Assembly (NCBI GenBank): GCA_963807015.1
Contig: CAWEAS010000008.1
Location: forward strand, 744,001 to 808,000
Direction: 5' to 3'
DNA length: 64,000 nucleotides
Origin: JAJPKK01 sp963807015
Lineage (GTDB): Bacteria > Pseudomonadota > Alphaproteobacteria > Rhizobiales > Xanthobacteraceae
A model generated the notes under the pieces. That model was not told the origin of the DNA and searched no databases. It saw nothing but the letters and a program-made list of their open reading frames with translations. Shown piece after piece: positions 18,078 to 27,605 of the stretch. The position numbers and the translations under genes are program-made. Each line of letters opens with the position of its first letter. Position 1 is the stretch's first letter.

Positions 18078-19079
18078 TCAGGCGAGAAGGCCGTTCTCCT
18101 TCGCGAGCATCCTCAACGAGGTGTCCGGCCGCGCACCGAGATGAGAGATGATCTCGGCCGCCGCGAGCGCACCAAGCCGCGCCGCCTTTTCATTTCCAAG
18201 GCCGCGGGCGAGCCCAAACAAGAAGCCGGCGGCGAACAGATCACCCGCCCCCGTGGTGTCGACCACGCGCTCGACGCGGCATGCCGGCGCCGGAAGAGCA
18301 TTGTCGCCATCGATCACGATGCAGCCCTTGGCGCTGCGGGTCACGACGGCATGCTTGGAATCCTTGCGCAGCGCCACGATCGCAGCATCGAAATCGGTCG
18401 TGCGGTAGAGACTCAGGAGTTCGGCTTCGTTGGCAAACAGAAGATCGACGGTCCCCGACCGAATGAGATGGAGAAACTCGTCGCGCCACCGGCTGACGCA
18501 AAACGAGTCGGATAACGTCAGCGCGACAAGGCGCTTGGACTGATGAGCGATCGTCGCGGCCTTGATGAAGGCATCCTTGGCGTGGACCGGATCCCACAGA
18601 TACCCTTCAAGATAGATGATGGCCGCGGCGGCAACCGTTCCGGGATTGATGTCATGGGGATTGAGGTTCTGCGCCGCCCCAAGATAGGTGTTCATCGTGC
18701 GCTCGCCGTCGGGCGTCACCAGCACGTAGCATCGCCCCGTCGAGGGCCCGTCCGGCGATGGAGGGGTGTGGAAATCAACCCCAGCCGCGCGGATGTCATG
18801 TGCAAAGACCTTGCCGAGCCCGTCACTCTTGACGCGACCAACGAATGCCGCACGCGCGCCGAACCCCGCGACACCGACAATCGTGTTGGCGGCAGACCCG
18901 CCGGAAATTTCCGTCGCCGGCCCCATGGCGTCGTAGATCTGCGCGGCGCGCGCCTCGTCGATCAGGGACATCGACCCTTTGCGCATGCCGTGTTGATCGA
19001 GAAAATCCTCGGTGGTGCGACCGATGACGTCGACGATTGCGTTGCCGAGACCTAGTACATCGTAGCGGACATCAGTCAT
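18078..19079 (-). CDS. Adenosine kinase / PfkB-family sugar kinase
   Basis: 333 residues of the PfkB (ribokinase-like) family. The N-terminus YDVLGLGNAIVDVIG, the substrate motif GGSAANTIVGVAGFG and the C-terminal PfkB signature DTTGAGDLFAAGFLFGLARG, with catalytic Asp, are all intact. The closest known group is bacterial adenosine kinase, which phosphorylates adenosine in purine salvage using ATP. Ribokinase or another nucleoside kinase cannot be excluded. It is a single gene in this window and sits 137 bp before the methyltransferase on the same strand. Confidence 0.9.
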   Translation of the reverse strand: MTDVRYDVLGLGNAIVDVIGRTTEDFLDQHGMRKGSMSLIDEARAAQIYDAMGPATEISGGSAANTIVGVAGFGARAAFVGRVKSDGLGKVFAHDIRAAGVDFHTPPSPDGPSTGRCYVLVTPDGERTMNTYLGAAQNLNPHDINPGTVAAAAIIYLEGYLWDPVHAKDAFIKAATIAHQSKRLVALTLSDSFCVSRWRDEFLHLIRSGTVDLLFANEAELLSLYRTTDFDAAIVALRKDSKHAVVTRSAKGCIVIDGDNALPAPACRVERVVDTTGAGDLFAAGFLFGLARGLGNEKAARLGALAAAEIISHLGARPDTSLRMLAKENGLLA

Positions 19080-19215
19080 AAGATACTCAAAGCAGCCGTT
19101 TGTGTTGGCGATTCAGTTGCGCAAAGGCGGCGCAATATAGCGGGCCAAAGCCGCGTTGCAACGTCGACTAATTTCCAATGGCATCACGGCAGGCGGCATG
19201 GTGTTGGGCGATATC

Positions 19216-20043
19216 CTACGCCTTGCCGATTTTTGAGCTCGATGTCCGTCCCCAGACGCGCGCGACCGAATAAAGGGTGAATGATACCTCCGGATTGCGC
19301 AAATGGCTGCGGCACGCGGCCACAACGTCAGAAAATTCGGCTTCGGACAGCAATCCGAACTTGATGATCGTGCTCCGCAACAATTCGACAGTCGATGGCA
19401 GGTAGTCCACCAAAGGATCGATCGAGCGAATGCCGACGAGAAATGGCCGATACTCAACGTCGGTGAGCCCCGCCATCCGGGCCAGTGCATAAAGACGCTT
19501 TGCGAGGTGCAAGTCGGCGCCAACCGCCTGGAACGCGCCGATTAGGGCGGCCTTCAACCGGTCAAAGGCGGGATGCGGAGGGTAACAATCGAGCGTAGCC
19601 GCGTCAGGCTCCTCGAGCGCGACAACGCCGCCGGGACGAGCGAGCCTGATCGCTTCGGCAAGCAAGCGCTCCGGATCGCCGGCGGTGCTTGCCACGAACC
19701 GCATGTGGACGAGATCGAAGCTCCCGGCCGGCAAATTCGCCTGATAGGCGTCGCCCTGACGAAATTCGACATTGGCCTGCGCCGCAGCTCGTGCAAGCTC
19801 CAGGAATTCAGCGTCCATGTCGATGCCGACGACGCGCCCGGCCGTCCCGACGCGCTCGCTCATCTGGCTGGTAATGCCGCCGGGGCCGCATCCAATGTCG
19901 AGACACGACCAGCCCGGCGCGACGCCAATCAGATCCAGCATCTCCGCCGCATATGGCGCCATCGCCGCGCTTTGAATGCGCAGGCGCTCGATCTCGCCGG
20001 CGCGGCGCTCAATCGGGTAGTTGCCGTAGAAGGAAGCGGACAT
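19216..20043 (-). CDS. Class I SAM-dependent methyltransferase
   Basis: 275 residues. The Rossmann methyltransferase core has motif I LDIGCGPGGITSQM (around 48-61), an acidic residue in VVGIDMD for the ribose hydroxyls, motif IV FDLVHMRFV, and ARPGGVVALEEPD as motif VI. The N-terminal helix contains ERLRIQSAAMAPYAAEML, as in UbiE-like and small-molecule methyltransferases. The acceptor is unknown. It is 60 bp from a LysR-type regulator gene on the same strand. Confidence 0.85.
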   Translation of the reverse strand: MSASFYGNYPIERRAGEIERLRIQSAAMAPYAAEMLDLIGVAPGWSCLDIGCGPGGITSQMSERVGTAGRVVGIDMDAEFLELARAAAQANVEFRQGDAYQANLPAGSFDLVHMRFVASTAGDPERLLAEAIRLARPGGVVALEEPDAATLDCYPPHPAFDRLKAALIGAFQAVGADLHLAKRLYALARMAGLTDVEYRPFLVGIRSIDPLVDYLPSTVELLRSTIIKFGLLSEAEFSDVVAACRSHLRNPEVSFTLYSVARVWGRTSSSKIGKA

Positions 20044-20103
20044 GTCACCCCCGACCCAATCCTCGCCACGATGATCAGATCGCCGCCACGGCGGCGATCT
20101 TGG

Positions 20104-21042
20104 TCAAATCGTTTGTTCTTCATCCTGCGGCAGGTTTCGGGTTTCCGACAAGAGGTCGATAAATGTGGTCGCGGCGGGATTCTTTGGCCCGCCGGCTGCG
20201 CCATTGTGAGCGGCGTAGACCAGGGCCAATTCCCAGCAGATTTCCGGACCGCCAAGCTCCGCTGTCCCCATCGGCAGAGAATGCTCGGGATTGGCCCGAT
20301 CCAGCGCAACGGATTCCGGGACAAGCGCAACGCCCAATCCTCGCGCCACGAGATCGAGCAGCATGCCAAGGTCCGAGACCTCGAAAGCTATGTGACGATC
20401 GATACCGGCCTCTGCGAACGCGCGATCGATGATGAGGCGCGTGCCCCAGCCCTGCTGAAAATCGATGAAGCGCTCGTCTTTCAATCTCGAAAGTGAAACG
20501 TCCGTACTCCCTTCGAGCTGGTGGCCGATCGGACAGGCCAACACCAAAGATTCGCAAGCGATCAAACTCGCGGCGACGCCGCGCGGCGGCTCCAACATCG
20601 GTGCAAATGCGAGATCGAGATCGTGCTCTAACACCTTGGCGAGCAGCGACGCGGCACCAGCCTGGACAAGCCGAACCTCGATCCCAGGATGAAGCGCGTG
20701 AAAAGCGCCGAGGAGCTGCGGCAAGTCGATGAACGGACCAAGACTTTGGACCGTCCCAATGGAAAGCTTGCCCCGGCTCAACCCTTTGACGGCCTGGATA
20801 GCCTGACGCGCATCCCTCGCCACAGCGAGAATGCTTTGCGCTTTTTCGTAGAACACCTGACCGGCTGTCGTCAGTTCGACATGGCGCGTCGAGCGCACAA
20901 ACAGCTCGGCTTTCATCTCATGCTCAAGCGCGCGGATCGAGGCCGACAATCCTGACTGGACGATGTTCATGCGCCGCGCCGCGCGCGTGAAATGCTTCTC
21001 GTCGGCCACCGCCAAAAAGTGTTGGAGTTGACGAAGTTCCAT
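20104..21042 (-). CDS. LysR-family transcriptional regulator
   Basis: 312 residues. The N-terminal winged helix-turn-helix (MELRQLQHFLAVADEKHFTR, RRMNIVQSGLSASIRALEHE) and the C-terminal periplasmic-binding-like effector domain (from about residue 90) are typical of LysR regulators. It is divergent from the aldo/keto reductase gene with only 116 bp between the start codons, the classic layout for regulation of the neighbour and autoregulation. The effector is unknown. Confidence 0.92.
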   Translation of the reverse strand: MELRQLQHFLAVADEKHFTRAARRMNIVQSGLSASIRALEHEMKAELFVRSTRHVELTTAGQVFYEKAQSILAVARDARQAIQAVKGLSRGKLSIGTVQSLGPFIDLPQLLGAFHALHPGIEVRLVQAGAASLLAKVLEHDLDLAFAPMLEPPRGVAASLIACESLVLACPIGHQLEGSTDVSLSRLKDERFIDFQQGWGTRLIIDRAFAEAGIDRHIAFEVSDLGMLLDLVARGLGVALVPESVALDRANPEHSLPMGTAELGGPEICWELALVYAAHNGAAGGPKNPAATTFIDLLSETRNLPQDEEQTI

Positions 21043-21132
21043 GCGGTTTAGCCGATCCCGATCAATTCAGCGCTGTTCCAGCACAGACCCATCTGAACAT
21101 TCGATTGGAAAGATCAAGAGGCTCCTCCCATG

Positions 21133-21147
21133 TCTCTCGGCGAGAGA
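21133..21147. promoter_or_regulatory. Perfect 15-bp palindrome overlapping the aldo/keto reductase leader
   Basis: TCTCTCG-G-CGAGAGA, 7-bp arms around one base, lies 11 bp before ATG 21159 and runs into its GAGAGGAG ribosome site. It could be an operator in the LysR/aldo-keto reductase divergent region, or an RNA hairpin that occludes the ribosome site. The palindrome is seen and the role is inferred. Confidence 0.45.
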
Positions 21148-21158
21148 GGAGCAAGATC

Positions 21159-22205
21159 ATGACTATTTCCGCAATTCTGGAAAAAACACGGCTTCATAAC
21201 CCGGCTGTTCGACAGCTTGGGCTGACCGACATGCACATCACCCGCGTCGGCTTCGGCGCGTGGGCGATCGGGGGCCCCGATTGGGCGGTCGGATGGGGCA
21301 AGCAAGACGATTCGGCGTCGATTGCAGCGATCCGCCATGCCCTACGCAGCGGGATCAATTGGATCGATACCGCCGCGATCTACGGCCTCGGACATTCCGA
21401 GGAGATCGTGCGCCAGGCACTGGCAGGTATTCCACGCAGCGAGCGGCCGTACATATTCACCAAATGCGGGCTCGTTTGGGATGAGAGCAATCGCAACGCG
21501 CCGCCGCGACAGGTCGGGGCACCTGCGAGCATCCGCAAAGAAATCGAAAATTCGCTGCGCCGGCTCGGCGTCGAGCGCATCGACCTTTATCAGATGCATT
21601 GGCCGGCGAAGGACGGTACGCCGATCGAGGAATACTGGCAGACCTTTCTTGACCTGAAGGCAGAGGGAAAGGTGCGCGCCATCGGCTTGTCGAATCACAA
21701 CGTGGCCCAGCTTGAGGCCGCCGAACGAGTCGGCCACGTCGACACGCTGCAACCGCAGTTCTCCGCGATCCATCGCGACTTCGCGGGATCGGAGTTGCCG
21801 TGGTGCGTCGCGCACGACACCGGCGTGATTGTTTACAGCCCAATGGCCTCAGGACTGCTGACCGGCGCCTTCACGGCCCAACGCGCGAAATCGCTTGCCA
21901 AGGACGATTGGCGCTCGCGCTCGGAAGACTTCACCGGCAATGGTCTCGCCCGCAATCTCAAACTTGCGGAGGCGCTGAAGCCCATTGCGGAGCGACACGC
22001 CACCAGCCCGGCCAGCGTCGCAATTGCATGGACGCTCGCGTGGACAGGCGTGACTGCAGGGATCGTCGGCGCGCGAAGTCCGGATCAGGTCGATGGCTGG
22101 CTCGATGCCGCGACGCTGCGCCTGACGGAAGAAGACATGCGGGACATCAGTGATGCGATCGAGCGAACCGGTGCCGGCAGCGGGCCGCGTTCTCCGCAGC
22201 GTTGA
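21159..22205 (+). CDS. Aldo/keto reductase family oxidoreductase
   Basis: 348 residues from ATG 21159, which is chosen over an upstream in-frame TTG because a GAGAGGAG ribosome site precedes it. The TIM-barrel NADPH-dependent reductase features are GFGAWAIGG, GINWIDTAAIYGLGHSEE (catalytic Asp and Tyr), YIFTKCGLVWD (Lys), DLYQMHWP (His) and AIGLSNHN. Substrates of this family (YajO/YccK-like) are aldehydes and ketones. It is divergent from a LysR gene that probably controls it. A strong terminator in the convergent gap follows. Confidence 0.92.
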   Translation: MTISAILEKTRLHNPAVRQLGLTDMHITRVGFGAWAIGGPDWAVGWGKQDDSASIAAIRHALRSGINWIDTAAIYGLGHSEEIVRQALAGIPRSERPYIFTKCGLVWDESNRNAPPRQVGAPASIRKEIENSLRRLGVERIDLYQMHWPAKDGTPIEEYWQTFLDLKAEGKVRAIGLSNHNVAQLEAAERVGHVDTLQPQFSAIHRDFAGSELPWCVAHDTGVIVYSPMASGLLTGAFTAQRAKSLAKDDWRSRSEDFTGNGLARNLKLAEALKPIAERHATSPASVAIAWTLAWTGVTAGIVGARSPDQVDGWLDAATLRLTEEDMRDISDAIERTGAGSGPRSPQR

Positions 22206-22261
22206 TTGTCAAGGGACCAACGACGAGGCCGCGCTCGTGCGGATCGATCAGCGGTTGCCTA

Positions 22262-22296
22262 ACAAAAACAGCGCCCGGCCGACGTGCCGGGCGCTG
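22262..22296 (-). terminator. Rho-independent terminator for the secreted metallo-hydrolase gene
   Basis: Perfect 11-bp stem (CAGCGCCCGGC at 22269-22279, GCCGGGCGCTG at 22286-22296) with a 6-base loop. On the minus strand it is followed by GTTTTTGTT, a T-rich tract. It lies in the convergent gap between the aldo/keto reductase and the metallo-hydrolase and mainly serves the minus-strand gene. Confidence 0.85.
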
Positions 22297-22316
22297 CGTC
22301 GTTTCAATGCCGCGAG

Positions 22317-23876
22317 TTAGTTCGTCGCAAGCGCCGGGGCGATGTCAGCCTGCTTCACGGTGGTGCCGTGACCGCCGGCGATCGTGGCGCCGGTGATGTT
22401 GTGCTTACGCAATGCCTCGCCGACCGAAACCGTTCCCGGATTGCGGCCGACCGGACCGCGCGGCGAAACAAGGTCCGTCACCCAGACAATATTTTCCTTG
22501 GGCAGATGGACGATCAGCATGCCTTCGACGTGCGGGTTCGGAATGTTGATGAGGTCGATCTGGACGGTGTCGTCCTTGAGCGTCATCGTGTCCTTCACAT
22601 CCTGCACGTTCCCAGGCTTCATGGCCTTCTGCTCGGCGTCCGGCTCAAGCGCATGCGACGCCGTGATCACGTGTTCGAAGTAGGCCTTGTCGGGAGCCGG
22701 AACGATGACGTTCGCACCCTCGGCCACAAAGGCACGCATGCCGCCGGTGTGGTCCATGTGATGATGGGTGAGGATGAGGGTCTTGATCGGCTTGCCCGGA
22801 TACTTGGCCTTGGCCGCGTTGATGACCCACTTCGACTGTCCCTCGTCGGTCGGCGCGTCGACCACCACGAGACCGTCTTTCATGTTGATGATGAGATTGT
22901 TGGCGCCGCCGCCCTGAACCATCTGCACGTTGGGTCCGAGTTCAACGAGCTTGAAGCTGCCGCCCGGCGGGAAGTAGACGGCGTCGCTGTCAGTGAAGCG
23001 GCCGAGGAAGAGGCGCCGGATCACCCACTGATACGGGACGTCGGTGGTCGCCGCCGTCTTCGCCGAAGCTTTGACCGCGTCGGGCACGGCGAAGGTCGAG
23101 GCAGGAAGCGTCGGATTGACCGTGACATCAGTGTAGGTCATCCGTTGGATTTCCATGCCGGCAAGCTTGAACGAGCGGGTCATCGCGAACTTGACGCCGC
23201 TGAAGGTCTTCCAGTCGCTCAAGATCAGGTCGTAGTTGGAATCTCCGTAAATGTTGTCCTCGTCGTGCGTTCGCACGGCCGCGGGCAACTTGGTCGCACG
23301 GTCGAACAGGATGATGAATTTATTTGGTCCGCTGGTGTAGACGACCGCCGGCAGAGTCTCGTTGCCAAGCTTCTGGTCTCGAATTGCAGACACGTTCTGA
23401 GGATTGTCCAAAACGGTCAGCATCGTTCTACCTGACGCGCGAAATCCTTCGCGCAAGTTCGCCGCCATTCGGATGGCGGACATCGGGCTGAACTCGCCCT
23501 TGTCGTTGATCACCGCCCCGAAGGTCGGATGCCTGATCTCGCTGTATTTCAGCTTTTCGACGGCCGGGTACTTCATGTCACGATCCCAGTCGTACCGGAC
23601 AAGCGGGCCATCCTTGCTGGCATAGTCGACGCTGATCGTGACCTTGGAATCACCGAGAAAGCGCGATTCGCCGTTGACGCTGTTCGACTGTCCCGGCTCC
23701 CAGTGTTTGGCATCGGCCTTGATGACGAGCGTTTTGATATTGCGCAGCGCATCGGCGCCGCCGAGCGCTTCGACGCTCTGCTTCACGAGATCGGCCGGAC
23801 TCTGCGCCGATGCCGGCTGAACAAAGCTACCCGCCGCGAGCAACGCAGCGGGTAGCATCCAAGCGTATTGCTTCAT
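22317..23876 (-). CDS. Secreted metallo-beta-lactamase-fold hydrolase
   Basis: 519 residues with a signal peptide (1-24, ending ASA-Q). The N-terminal half has no clear motif beyond a beta-rich lipoprotein-chaperone-like pattern (residues about 30-270). The C-terminal half is a metallo-beta-lactamase domain with intact LILTHHHMDHTGGM, a DAPTDEG turn, PNPHVEGMLIVHLP and the late metal His in GGHGT. The metals should bind normally, unlike in the 15.9-kb homologue. A periplasmic hydrolase on an unknown ester or thioester is likely. The start at 23876 has an AGGA site in the leader. Confidence 0.85.
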   Translation of the reverse strand: MKQYAWMLPAALLAAGSFVQPASAQSPADLVKQSVEALGGADALRNIKTLVIKADAKHWEPGQSNSVNGESRFLGDSKVTISVDYASKDGPLVRYDWDRDMKYPAVEKLKYSEIRHPTFGAVINDKGEFSPMSAIRMAANLREGFRASGRTMLTVLDNPQNVSAIRDQKLGNETLPAVVYTSGPNKFIILFDRATKLPAAVRTHDEDNIYGDSNYDLILSDWKTFSGVKFAMTRSFKLAGMEIQRMTYTDVTVNPTLPASTFAVPDAVKASAKTAATTDVPYQWVIRRLFLGRFTDSDAVYFPPGGSFKLVELGPNVQMVQGGGANNLIINMKDGLVVVDAPTDEGQSKWVINAAKAKYPGKPIKTLILTHHHMDHTGGMRAFVAEGANVIVPAPDKAYFEHVITASHALEPDAEQKAMKPGNVQDVKDTMTLKDDTVQIDLINIPNPHVEGMLIVHLPKENIVWVTDLVSPRGPVGRNPGTVSVGEALRKHNITGATIAGGHGTTVKQADIAPALATN

Positions 23877-24061
23877 GCAATCCTCCCATAATGGTCAAGG
23901 CTGGGGTGGCAGCCCTATCTTGCGATCTAGCATAGAGATCACGACATGGAGATTACGCTACTTTGGCGTCCAAGGCATCACATTTGCGGCATGAATCGTG
24001 GCAATCCGCGCCGGCGGCAACTGCATCATTCCGGGGCATTGGTGCGCTTGTGGGCAGGCGA

Positions 24062-24487
24062 CTAGTCGAAGCGGCGCGCACCAGCCAACGCGCCAAGCGC
24101 GGCGCTGGCCACGACGCGATCGTCTTCGCTGCTGCCGGAGCCAACGCCGATTCCGCCGATCACATGGCCATCCACGATAATCGGAAGCCCGCCCGGCAAA
24201 TTGATCCGTTTGCCCCGGGTTGCGATCGCGAGCTTGATATCGATGCCGGCCGCGATACCCCCGGTGGGCTTTCCGTAAGATGCGGCAGTTTTGGCCTTCA
24301 TGAGGGACGTATCGACGGACTGCGAAAAAGCACCGTCCATCCGCACGAAAGCGAGCATGTGCCCACCTGAATCGACGACGGAGATGCATTGCGGAACGCC
24401 CATCTCGGTCGCTTTCGCCATCGCAGCGTGAAGGATTTTCATCGCGCCTTCGCATATCAACTTCAGAGAGGCAACGGTCTCGGCCAT
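24062..24487 (-). CDS. GlcG/HbpS-like (DUF336) heme-binding family protein
   Basis: 141 residues. The GlcG/HbpS family signature is clear: LKLICEGAMKILHAAMAKA, MGVPQCISVVDSGGHMLAFVRMDGA, KAKTAASYGKPT, LPGGLPIIVDGHVIGGIGVGSGSSEDD. Members are small cytoplasmic or secreted proteins, often encoded beside glycolate or diol catabolism genes, with heme binding shown for HbpS. No signal peptide is seen. It is a single gene. Confidence 0.88.
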   Translation of the reverse strand: MAETVASLKLICEGAMKILHAAMAKATEMGVPQCISVVDSGGHMLAFVRMDGAFSQSVDTSLMKAKTAASYGKPTGGIAAGIDIKLAIATRGKRINLPGGLPIIVDGHVIGGIGVGSGSSEDDRVVASAALGALAGARRFD

Positions 24488-24680
24488 GAACTCACCATTC
24501 GTCGTCGAAGATCGGCAACCGATAAATTGGTATTGAATTATTCAACCACATGCAAAGCCTCGATCGTCGTCATCTCAGCAATTGGTCCAAGGGCTCAGTG
24601 TCGGGGTGCCGCCCATCGTTTTTCGCTAAATCAACCGGTTCCGGCATCGCTTGGCTAAGATCGCGAGCGGAGGCCCAGTA

Positions 24681-26234
24681 ATGTCGATCACGCGCGACGT
24701 CACGACCGTCGGCGCCGCAACGCTCACCTCGCGCGTTCTCGGTTTCCTTCGCGACGCCGGCGTTGCAGCGATGCTCGGAGCAGGCGTCTTGTCCGATGCT
24801 TACTTCGCAGCGCTGCAGATTCCGAATCTGTTTCGGCGGTTGCTCGCGGAGGGCGCGCTTAATTCCGCGTTTGTGCCGATGTCGATGCGGATCCGCGAAG
24901 AGAATGGCGCGGTCGAAGCGCGAAAGTTTGCCGAACGGGTGCTTGGCACGATGGCCGTTTCGCTCACTTTCGTCGCGTTGCTGTGCGCCATCTTTGCGCC
25001 GACGATCGTGCATCTCCTCGCGCCTGGTTTCCAAGGTGAGCGATTTCCGCTTGCGGTACTCTTCGTGCGTCTCGCGGTACCGTATGTCGCAATCTCGGGC
25101 GTTGTGGCGGTCGCGGCATCTGCGCTGAACGCCGAGAACCGCGTCGCAGCGGCAGCGTTCGGCCTCGTTGTCTTCAACGGCGTCCTGGTTGCGGTCGTGT
25201 TCGCGCTGATCGCGACCGGCGCGGTCGCGACCGCTCAAACTGCAGCTGTATTGGCAGGCGCGATGGCGGTCGCCGGTGCCGCACAGCTTATCGCGGTCGG
25301 CGCTGCCTGGCTGCGTCGACCGGGCCACCCTCGCCGGATGTCGATGCACCTCACGCCATCGGTGCGCCAGTTCTTCATGCTGGCCATACCGGGCGTCGTC
25401 GCGGGCGGCATTCCGCAGCTAAAGCTGATGGCCGGCGCCATGGTGGCGTCGTCCTCGCAAGCCGCCGTGTCGTGGCTCTACTATGCCAATCGGCTCTACG
25501 AACTCCCGCTCGGCGTCATCTCGATTGCGATCTCATCGGTGCTTGTCCCGGCCATCGCCGCAGGCCTGCGCAGCGGTCGCGACCAGGCCGCCGGCGCCCA
25601 GTCGCGCGCCTTCGAGATCGCGCTTGCCTTGTCGTTGCCGTCGGCGGTCGCGTTCGCCGAACTGTCGGACGCGATCGCGGGCGGATTGTTCCAGCGTGGG
25701 GCCTTCTCGCCGCGCGACACCGCGATGGTCGCGGCAGCGCTTGCGGCAATTTCGGCCGGCCTGCCGGGCCATTCCCTCGAAAAGGTGCTTGGCGCCATCT
25801 CATTCGCCCACGAAGACACCCGCACCCCCATGATAACGGCGCTGTGCGGGCTCACCGTCGCAGTCGTCGCTTCGTTTGCACTGTTTCCGCACTACGGCCA
25901 CGTTGGGATTGCGGCCGCAATCGCGCTGTCCGGCTGGGTCGGGGCAACCCTGCTCGCCATCATCCTGTGGCGCCGGACGTGGCTCGACATCGAGACCGAC
26001 GCCTGGCGACGCTTGCCGCGGATCATATTCGCGACGGTGATCATGGGAATGATCCTGGTCGGCGGCGACGCACTTCTCGCATCGCTGTTCGACATCACGG
26101 GCTCGTCCGCCGCGCGGATCGCAACCCTCTTGATTCTCGTCACGTTGGGGCTCGCGGTCTATCTTCTCGCGCTGCAGGCGCTGCGCGTTACGTCCGTTGG
26201 GATGCTGGTGAAGGCATTTCGCGCGCGCTTTTGA
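24681..26234 (+). CDS. murJ: Lipid II flippase MurJ
   Basis: 517 residues from ATG 24681, chosen over an upstream frame-open TTG because GCGGAGG lies 8 bp before it. It is a polytopic inner-membrane protein (about 13-14 hydrophobic segments) of the MOP/MVF family. The N-terminus has SRVLGFLRDAGVAAMLGAG, SDAYFAALQIPNLFRRLLAEG and SAFVPM, the typical MurJ signature with conserved Arg residues in TM1-2. It moves lipid II across the membrane for peptidoglycan synthesis. trpS starts 114 bp further on, a common alphaproteobacterial order. Confidence 0.95.
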   Translation: MSITRDVTTVGAATLTSRVLGFLRDAGVAAMLGAGVLSDAYFAALQIPNLFRRLLAEGALNSAFVPMSMRIREENGAVEARKFAERVLGTMAVSLTFVALLCAIFAPTIVHLLAPGFQGERFPLAVLFVRLAVPYVAISGVVAVAASALNAENRVAAAAFGLVVFNGVLVAVVFALIATGAVATAQTAAVLAGAMAVAGAAQLIAVGAAWLRRPGHPRRMSMHLTPSVRQFFMLAIPGVVAGGIPQLKLMAGAMVASSSQAAVSWLYYANRLYELPLGVISIAISSVLVPAIAAGLRSGRDQAAGAQSRAFEIALALSLPSAVAFAELSDAIAGGLFQRGAFSPRDTAMVAAALAAISAGLPGHSLEKVLGAISFAHEDTRTPMITALCGLTVAVVASFALFPHYGHVGIAAAIALSGWVGATLLAIILWRRTWLDIETDAWRRLPRIIFATVIMGMILVGGDALLASLFDITGSSAARIATLLILVTLGLAVYLLALQALRVTSVGMLVKAFRARF

Positions 26235-26348
26235 GCACGGGCCTCTTGCCTGCCGGCGCCGATGCGTGGCATTCACGGCCCAGCACATAGGCGCATGAGA
26301 TCGCTGGAAAAGTCCGCAGCTTTTCAGGATCAGCGCGAAGGAACTGCA

Positions 26349-27383
26349 ATGGCGCTCAAGGAATTGGTGTTCTCGGGAATCCAGCCGAACGGCAATTTGC
26401 ACCTCGGCAATTACCTCGGGGCGATCGTCAAGTTCGTCGCGTTGCAAGAGCGCTATTTCTGCATCTATTGCGTCGTCGATCTCCACGCCATCACGGTACG
26501 GCAGGACCCGGCCGAATTGCGTCGCAACATCCGCGAGGTCACGGCCGCATTCCTCGCCTGCGGCATCGATCCGAAACGCCACATCGTGTTCAACCAAAGC
26601 CAGGTCGCCGAGCACGCCGAGCTTGCTTGGGTCTTCAACTGCGTCGCGCGGCTCGGCTGGCTCAATCGCATGACGCAGTTCAAGGAGAAGGCCGGCAAGG
26701 ACCGCGAGAATGCTTCGATCGGACTCTACGATTATCCCGTGCTGATGGCCGCCGACATCCTGGTTTATCGCGCGACTCACGTGCCGGTCGGGGAAGACCA
26801 GAAGCAACATCTCGAACTCTCCCGCGACATCGCGCAGAAGTTCAATAACGACTTTGCGCCGTCGATTACCGCCGGCGGGTTCGATGCTGCGTTCTTTCCG
26901 TTGCCGGAACCGCTGATCCAGGGCCCCGCGACCCGCGTCATGTCGTTGCGCGACGGCACCAAGAAGATGTCGAAGTCCGATCCCTCGGACTATTCGCGCA
27001 TCAATCTGACCGACGATGCCGACGCCATCGCCCAGAAGGTGCGCAAGGCAAAGACCGACCCGGAACCGTTGCCGTCCGAGGAGGCGGGGCTTGAGCCGCG
27101 CCCGGAGGCCGACAATCTGGTCAGCATCTACGCCGCTCTTGCCGACACTCCGAAAGCCGCCGTGCTGTCGCAATTCGGCGGCGGACAGTTCTCCACGTTC
27201 AAAACGGCGCTCGCCGATCTCGCAGTGGCACGTTTGGCGCCGATTACCACCGAGATGACGCGAATTATGGCCGATCCGCCCTATATCGATTCCGTGCTCG
27301 CCGACGGCGCCGCGCGCGCACAGCCGATCGCTGCCGAAACGATGAAGGCGGTCAAGGACATCGTCGGATTGATCCGTCGCTGA
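26349..27383 (+). CDS. trpS: Tryptophan-tRNA ligase
   Basis: 344 residues. Class I synthetase with the HIGH-equivalent GIQPNGNLHLGNYLG near the N-terminus and the KMSKS motif in KKMSKSDPSDYSRI. It charges tRNA-Trp. The ATG at 26349 is preceded by AAGGAAC and begins MALKELVFSGIQP as in other TrpS proteins; the reading frame is open upstream, but that extension has no homology. It lies 114 bp after murJ and 222 bp before the stress-protein gene. Confidence 0.96.
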   Translation: MALKELVFSGIQPNGNLHLGNYLGAIVKFVALQERYFCIYCVVDLHAITVRQDPAELRRNIREVTAAFLACGIDPKRHIVFNQSQVAEHAELAWVFNCVARLGWLNRMTQFKEKAGKDRENASIGLYDYPVLMAADILVYRATHVPVGEDQKQHLELSRDIAQKFNNDFAPSITAGGFDAAFFPLPEPLIQGPATRVMSLRDGTKKMSKSDPSDYSRINLTDDADAIAQKVRKAKTDPEPLPSEEAGLEPRPEADNLVSIYAALADTPKAAVLSQFGGGQFSTFKTALADLAVARLAPITTEMTRIMADPPYIDSVLADGAARAQPIAAETMKAVKDIVGLIRR

Positions 27384-27605
27384 GCGGCGACCGCCCGACA
27401 AATTTGCCACGTGCTTCCCTTGTGTTCCGTCGACACGTCATGGCACCATACGTGACGCAATGCGCCGATCACGGATCGGGGGCGCCGGCGGCCCTCTGGC
27501 GCATGATCGCGGACGATTGCAAGGTTGCAGGCGTCCCGCGCGTGATCATGCACAAATTCGAAGAGATTGGAGCGCGGTCCGGTTCGATCGGACTCCAAAG
27601 ATGCG

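Noticed and set aside
25800..27410. 536-codon minus-strand frame under murJ and trpS
   Set aside because: Shadow frame: it lies antisense to the whole of trpS and the end of murJ, both of which have intact motifs.
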